The notes below the pieces were generated by a model. It worked only from the letters and a program-made list of their open reading frames with translations, had not been told where the DNA came from and searched no databases. A DNA stretch of 64,000 nucleotides from Pyxidicoccus parkwaysis (lineage in GTDB: Bacteria; Myxococcota; Myxococcia; Myxococcales; Myxococcaceae). The stretch lies in the NCBI RefSeq assembly GCF_017301735.1, contig NZ_CP071090.1, positions 7,926,001-7,990,000 of the forward strand. The letters are read 5' to 3'. Of this stretch, positions 60,896 to 64,000 are shown piece after piece. A program made the position numbers and the translations under genes. Position 1 is the stretch's first letter, and each line of letters opens with the position of its first letter.

Positions 60896-61777
60896 ATGGA
60901 GACCCTCACCACCATGGCCACGTTCGTCCGCGTGGCGGAGACGCGGAACTTCACCAAGGCGGCGCGGCAGCTGCGCACCACGTCCTCGGCGGTGAGCAAG
61001 AGCGTGGCGCGGCTGGAGCAGCGGCTCGGCGTGAAGCTGCTCGACAGGACGACGCGCCGGGTGTCACTCACGCAGGAAGGGACGCTCTACTACCAGCGCT
61101 GCGTGCGCATCCTCACCGAGGTGAGCGACGCGGAGGCCGAGGTCTCCCAGAGCCTCACGAAGCCCCGGGGCCGGCTGCGCGTGACGGTGCCACCAATTAT
61201 CGGCCTGCGCGTGCTGGTGCCCCAGCTCCGGCGCTTCCGCGAGCGCCATCCCGAGGTGCAGCTGGAGCTGGAGCTGGACGACCAGCTCGTGGACCTCGCC
61301 GGAGGCTCCTACGACTGCGCCCTGCGCATGGGCGAGCCGTCCGACTCGCGCCTCAAGGCCCGGCGGCTCGCGCCCGTCCGCTACGTGCTCTGCGCCTCGC
61401 CGGACTACCTCCGCAAGCGCGGCACGCCCCGCGCTCCCGCGCAGCTCGCGGAGCATGACTGCATCCACTTCCGCTTCCCCTCCACCGGCCGCCTGGAGCC
61501 GTGGGCGCTCCCGGTGGAGGACTCGGCGGTGCACGTGCCCCGGACGCTCGTCTTCAACCATCCGGAGGCGGTGCAGCTCGCGGCCATGGAGGGCATGGGC
61601 ATCGCCCACCTCCCCGAGCTCGTCGTGGCCCCCGCGCTCGCGTCAGGACAGCTCGTGGCCGTCCTGCGCGAGCACGTGGGGGAGCGCGGTGCTTACTGGC
61701 TCCTGTGGCCGCCCGGACGCGAGCGGCTGCCGAAGCTGCGGGCCTTCATCGACTTCGTCGGCCCGCTGTTCCGCTAA
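60896..61777 (+). CDS. LysR family transcriptional regulator
   Basis: The 293-aa product has the winged helix (FVRVAETRNFTKAARQLRTTSSAVSKSVARLEQRLGVKLL) and a LysR substrate domain (LRVTVPPIIGLRVLVPQLRRF, GSYDCALRMGEPSDSRL). It is divergent from the Tat-exported hydrolase and probably controls it. It converges with the lipoprotein gene at 61778 with no base between the two stop codons. Confidence 0.93.
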   Translation: METLTTMATFVRVAETRNFTKAARQLRTTSSAVSKSVARLEQRLGVKLLDRTTRRVSLTQEGTLYYQRCVRILTEVSDAEAEVSQSLTKPRGRLRVTVPPIIGLRVLVPQLRRFRERHPEVQLELELDDQLVDLAGGSYDCALRMGEPSDSRLKARRLAPVRYVLCASPDYLRKRGTPRAPAQLAEHDCIHFRFPSTGRLEPWALPVEDSAVHVPRTLVFNHPEAVQLAAMEGMGIAHLPELVVAPALASGQLVAVLREHVGERGAYWLLWPPGRERLPKLRAFIDFVGPLFR

Positions 61778-63454
61778 TCACCCCGGCGGCGCCAGCTCGG
61801 GCAGCATGGGCACGCGGCGCGCGCCGGGGCCGTTGGGCGTGGACGGGCTGTTGTTCGTCACCCGCCGCAGCAGCGAGCGGAGCTTGGGCGCGTCCTTGCG
61901 GAGGTTGTTCACGAACGACGAAGGCGCGGCCGGCTCCACGTAGAAGGTGACGCACCCGACGGTCGCGTCCGTCACGTAGGCGCCGAAGTCCTGGAGCGCC
62001 TGCGCCACCATCTTCCCCTCCGCCGTCAGCCCCTGCGCGTTGAGGTCCACCGTCGGAGGAATGGCGAAGTACGCGCCCATGGACACATGCCCCTTGTAGG
62101 TCGTCTCGCTGCCCCAGTCCTGCTCGGTGGCGGGCCAGACGTAGCCCTTCGCGGTGCCGTAGCCGCTGGAGTCGTAGCCGCTGTACCCGCCGCTGTAATA
62201 GAGCTGCGTGCGGTCCACGGCGATGGCCAGCGCGTGCTGAATCTTCCCCGTGTACTTCGCGTGCGTGGACGTCGTCTCCCACGCGCGGATGAGGCCGCCC
62301 ACCGCGGAGCCGCCGTACGCACGCACGCCGGCCCGTGGCCCCAGGCCCGAGCCGTAGAGGTCGATGGTGTGGTGGCGCCCCACGCTGTACGCCGTGGGGG
62401 ACTGGCGCGTGGTGGCCCAGGCCTCGTCGATGAACGTCCGCGGCGGGTTGATGATGTGCATGTGCTTGTCGCTGCCGTCCGCGATGGTGGCGGTGGCGGG
62501 CACGTAGTAGGCGCCGCTGCGAGACGAGTCGTTGTAGTCCGTCACCGTCGCCCACGGGTCGGTGTTGGCCGCGAAGGTGATGGGATGCGAGTACTGGTTC
62601 CAGTTGGCCCAGGTGGTGAGGCTCACGCCATTGAGGCTGGTGGCGAGGAAGTCCTTCGTCGCCAGGTCCGTGGTGTCCGCATACACCGCCTCCTGGCCGA
62701 TGGGCAGGTTCCACACCGAGCCCGAGCGGAACGGCTGCAGCGTGGCGTCACGCGTGCCCTGCGTGTAGACCTTGAACTCGTCGAAGCGCGCGAGGTTGTC
62801 CTGGCTCGCGAGCAGACCCACGCGGGTGGCGTACTGGTGGGTGGAGTCGTTGATGCCGCCCTTGTAGACGCCGTTGATGTACACGTCGATGCGGGTGCCG
62901 GACGCGCGCACCTCGAGCACGTCCCCCGCGACGGGCGCCTGGGCAATCTGCAGCGGGAAGCTCTGCGTGCCGGCCACGTACTTCGTGAGGAAGTACTTCC
63001 CCTGGCTCGTGTCCGTCGCCAGCTTCCAGCAGTTGGCGCGGTCGACGAAGCGGAAGGTGAGGCCGGAGTACTGGCCCAACGCGGCCAGCGTCACCATCAC
63101 CCGGACGTCGGAGGTGCCGGGCACCGTGGTGTAGTGGTCCAGCCAGGTGCCGTCGTCCTTGGCAAGCCAGGCGCGCCCCGACAGGATGCCCCACGCGCTG
63201 CCCCAATAGGGAGTCGAGGTCCATCCATGGACGCCCTGCTCCAGGCTGCCCAGGCGGGAGTCGTGGTTGGGCCGGGTGAAGGAGTCATACAGGTTGGCGT
63301 CCGAGGCGGCCTGCGCCCCGCTGGCCAACGGCGCCTCCAGCGCGTCACCCGGCTCCGCGTCACCGCAGCCCGTCCCCAGCGACAGCAGGGGGACTAGCAG
63401 TGAAAGGAGCGCGGGCCGGGTGGCCCGCCGGAAGCATTCATCGACGGTGTTCAT
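61778..63454 (-). CDS. Lipoprotein with concanavalin A-like region
   Basis: The 558-aa product from ATG 63454 (AAGGAG five bases upstream) has a lipoprotein signal: a hydrophobic run (LLSLLVPLLSLGTGC) with lipobox Cys near residue 30. The N-terminal half (~55-230; LYDSFTRPNHDSRLG, LTFRFVDRANCWKL, DVLEVRASGTRIDVYING) looks like a concanavalin A-like lectin/glucanase fold. The C-terminal half (~245-520) is of unknown fold, rich in Tyr, His and Gly (SVGRHHTIDLYGSG, LAIAVDRTQLYYSGGYSG). It is probably a surface protein; a carbohydrate role is possible. Confidence 0.85.
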   Translation of the reverse strand: MNTVDECFRRATRPALLSLLVPLLSLGTGCGDAEPGDALEAPLASGAQAASDANLYDSFTRPNHDSRLGSLEQGVHGWTSTPYWGSAWGILSGRAWLAKDDGTWLDHYTTVPGTSDVRVMVTLAALGQYSGLTFRFVDRANCWKLATDTSQGKYFLTKYVAGTQSFPLQIAQAPVAGDVLEVRASGTRIDVYINGVYKGGINDSTHQYATRVGLLASQDNLARFDEFKVYTQGTRDATLQPFRSGSVWNLPIGQEAVYADTTDLATKDFLATSLNGVSLTTWANWNQYSHPITFAANTDPWATVTDYNDSSRSGAYYVPATATIADGSDKHMHIINPPRTFIDEAWATTRQSPTAYSVGRHHTIDLYGSGLGPRAGVRAYGGSAVGGLIRAWETTSTHAKYTGKIQHALAIAVDRTQLYYSGGYSGYDSSGYGTAKGYVWPATEQDWGSETTYKGHVSMGAYFAIPPTVDLNAQGLTAEGKMVAQALQDFGAYVTDATVGCVTFYVEPAAPSSFVNNLRKDAPKLRSLLRRVTNNSPSTPNGPGARRVPMLPELAPPG

Positions 63455-63515
63455 CTCGTCTCCTTGTCGCACTTAGCTAGTTAAGCGCGTTTTCCAAGGA
63501 TATCGAGACTGCTGC

Positions 63516-63698
63516 TCAGTACTCCAGCGGCGGCTGCGGCCCGGGGACGATGTCCGCGATATCGGGGTCGACTTCGCCGGGCTGGCGGGTGGGACGCTCG
63601 GACTTGACCTTCTTGCGCTCCTCGCGCTTCGCGTCCTTCTCCTGCTGGTGTTGCTTGCGCGCCTGTTCCTTTTGGCGCTTGGTGGACCTTCCTTGCAT
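63516..63698 (-). CDS. Small highly basic protein
   Basis: The 60-aa product is rich in Lys, Arg, Gln and Glu (STKRQKEQARKQHQQ, DAKREERKKVKSE) and ends with an acidic-Pro segment (DPDIADIVPGPQPPLEY). GGAGG lies four bases before the ATG, a good translation signal. It has no recognised domain; nucleic-acid binding is possible. It lies 77 bases downstream of the cold-shock gene, after that gene's terminator. Confidence 0.7.
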   Translation of the reverse strand: MQGRSTKRQKEQARKQHQQEKDAKREERKKVKSERPTRQPGEVDPDIADIVPGPQPPLEY

Positions 63699-63714
63699 GG
63701 AGCCTCCCTGACGG

Positions 63715-63752
63715 AAAACAAAAGCCCGGCCTCACCATGAGGAAGCCGGGCC
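63715..63752 (-). terminator. Intrinsic terminator of the cold-shock gene
   Basis: On the minus strand GCCCGGC and GCCGGGC pair, with an inner CCTCA/TGAGG stem, followed by TTTTGTTTT. It lies 24 bases after the cold-shock stop codon and is the clearest terminator in the window. Confidence 0.9.
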
Positions 63753-63775
63753 AACGGATGCTTGAGCCGACGCTC

Positions 63776-63982
63776 TCAGCCGACGAGTCGGACGTTCTCG
63801 GCCTGAAGCCCCTTGGGGCCCTTCTTGACGTCGAACTCCACTTTCTGGCCCTCGGCCAGGGTGCGGAAGCCATCCGACTGGATGGCGGTGTGGTGGCAGA
63901 AGACGTCGGGGCCACCATTGTCCTGGGCGATGAAGCCAAAGCCCTTCGAGTCGTTGAACCACTTCACGGAACCAGTCGCCAT
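63776..63982 (-). CDS. cspA: Cold-shock protein (CspA family)
   Basis: The 68-aa product is a single cold-shock domain: GSVKWFNDSKGFGFI with RNP-1 (KGFGFI), RNP-2 in DVFCHHTAI, and a C-terminal KKGPKGLQAENVRLV. It is a cytoplasmic RNA chaperone. It is complete within the window, and its promoter and 5' leader lie beyond the right edge. Myxobacteria carry several such genes, so the symbol marks the family only. An intrinsic terminator follows at 63715-63752. Confidence 0.97.
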   Translation of the reverse strand: MATGSVKWFNDSKGFGFIAQDNGGPDVFCHHTAIQSDGFRTLAEGQKVEFDVKKGPKGLQAENVRLVG

Positions 63983-64000
63983 GTGCTTCTTCCTCGCGGC

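Overview
This window is GC-rich chromosomal DNA that looks like a fruiting myxobacterium (Myxococcota, Myxococcus/Corallococcus/Pyxidicoccus type). The signs are codon use with G/C at nearly every third position, several lipoproteins with Asp-Ala-Gly-rich linkers after the lipobox, three Ser/Thr-kinase-like proteins, an FHA-domain sigma-54 activator, PEGA domains, and many small detoxification enzymes each beside its own regulator. No rRNA, tRNA, CRISPR array, prophage or complete insertion sequence was recognised. The assignment to a group is inference from gene content.

Layout. 1-9.2 kb: end of a DUF3396 protein, a multi-pass membrane protein, a lipoprotein, a VOC enzyme, an NTF2-like protein, a zinc-finger membrane protein coupled to a YHYH/PEGA protein, a GrpB-family protein, and an Rrf2 regulator coupled to an epoxide hydrolase-like enzyme. 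9.2-13 kb: a TrmB-type regulator translationally coupled to a two-lobed aspartyl protease with a PDZ domain, then an unrecognised protein. 13-17.3 kb: an AraC regulator divergent from NmrA-like reductase, membrane-anchored dehalogenase-like hydrolase and CPBP protease genes. 17.3-23 kb: delta-60-repeat lipoprotein, VOC protein, ECF41 sigma factor with RidA, and a ricin-GH16 glycosidase.

23-32.7 kb is a signalling block: a TPR Ser/Thr kinase divergent from the FHA/sigma-54 activator, and a TPR-protein/lipoprotein/PEGA-kinase operon. 32.7-43.6 kb: GNAT, class III aminotransferase, SET-domain protein with thioesterase, DoxX-like and DUF3052-like proteins, LysR with aldo/keto reductase, ECF42 sigma factor, DUF3857/transglutaminase protein, GFA and DUF3224 proteins, and AraC. 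44.8-53.3 kb: a FIST sensor protein converges on a tight operon of family-B DNA polymerase, beta-propeller, vWA (TerY-like), PP2C phosphatase and kinase-like protein. 53.4-61.8 kb: epoxide hydrolase with WYL regulator, TetR with SDR, TetR with NmrA and NIPSNAP, a DKNYY protein lying between pieces of a second NIPSNAP gene, and a Tat-type hydrolase with LysR. The window ends with a lipoprotein, a small basic protein and a cold-shock protein with a clear terminator.

The best leads are: (a) the polymerase-propeller-vWA-PP2C-kinase operon, a vWA/phosphatase/kinase triad joined to a DNA polymerase; (b) a predicted small regulon defined by TGACA-N6-TGTCAGGTTT, found three times, each 52-65 bp upstream of a detox-type gene and once beside a WYL regulator; (c) a 23-bp palindromic element in inverted orientation on both sides of the large TPR kinase gene; (d) a perfect 28-bp palindrome before the SET/thioesterase operon; (e) a duplicated NIPSNAP gene split by a DKNYY gene.
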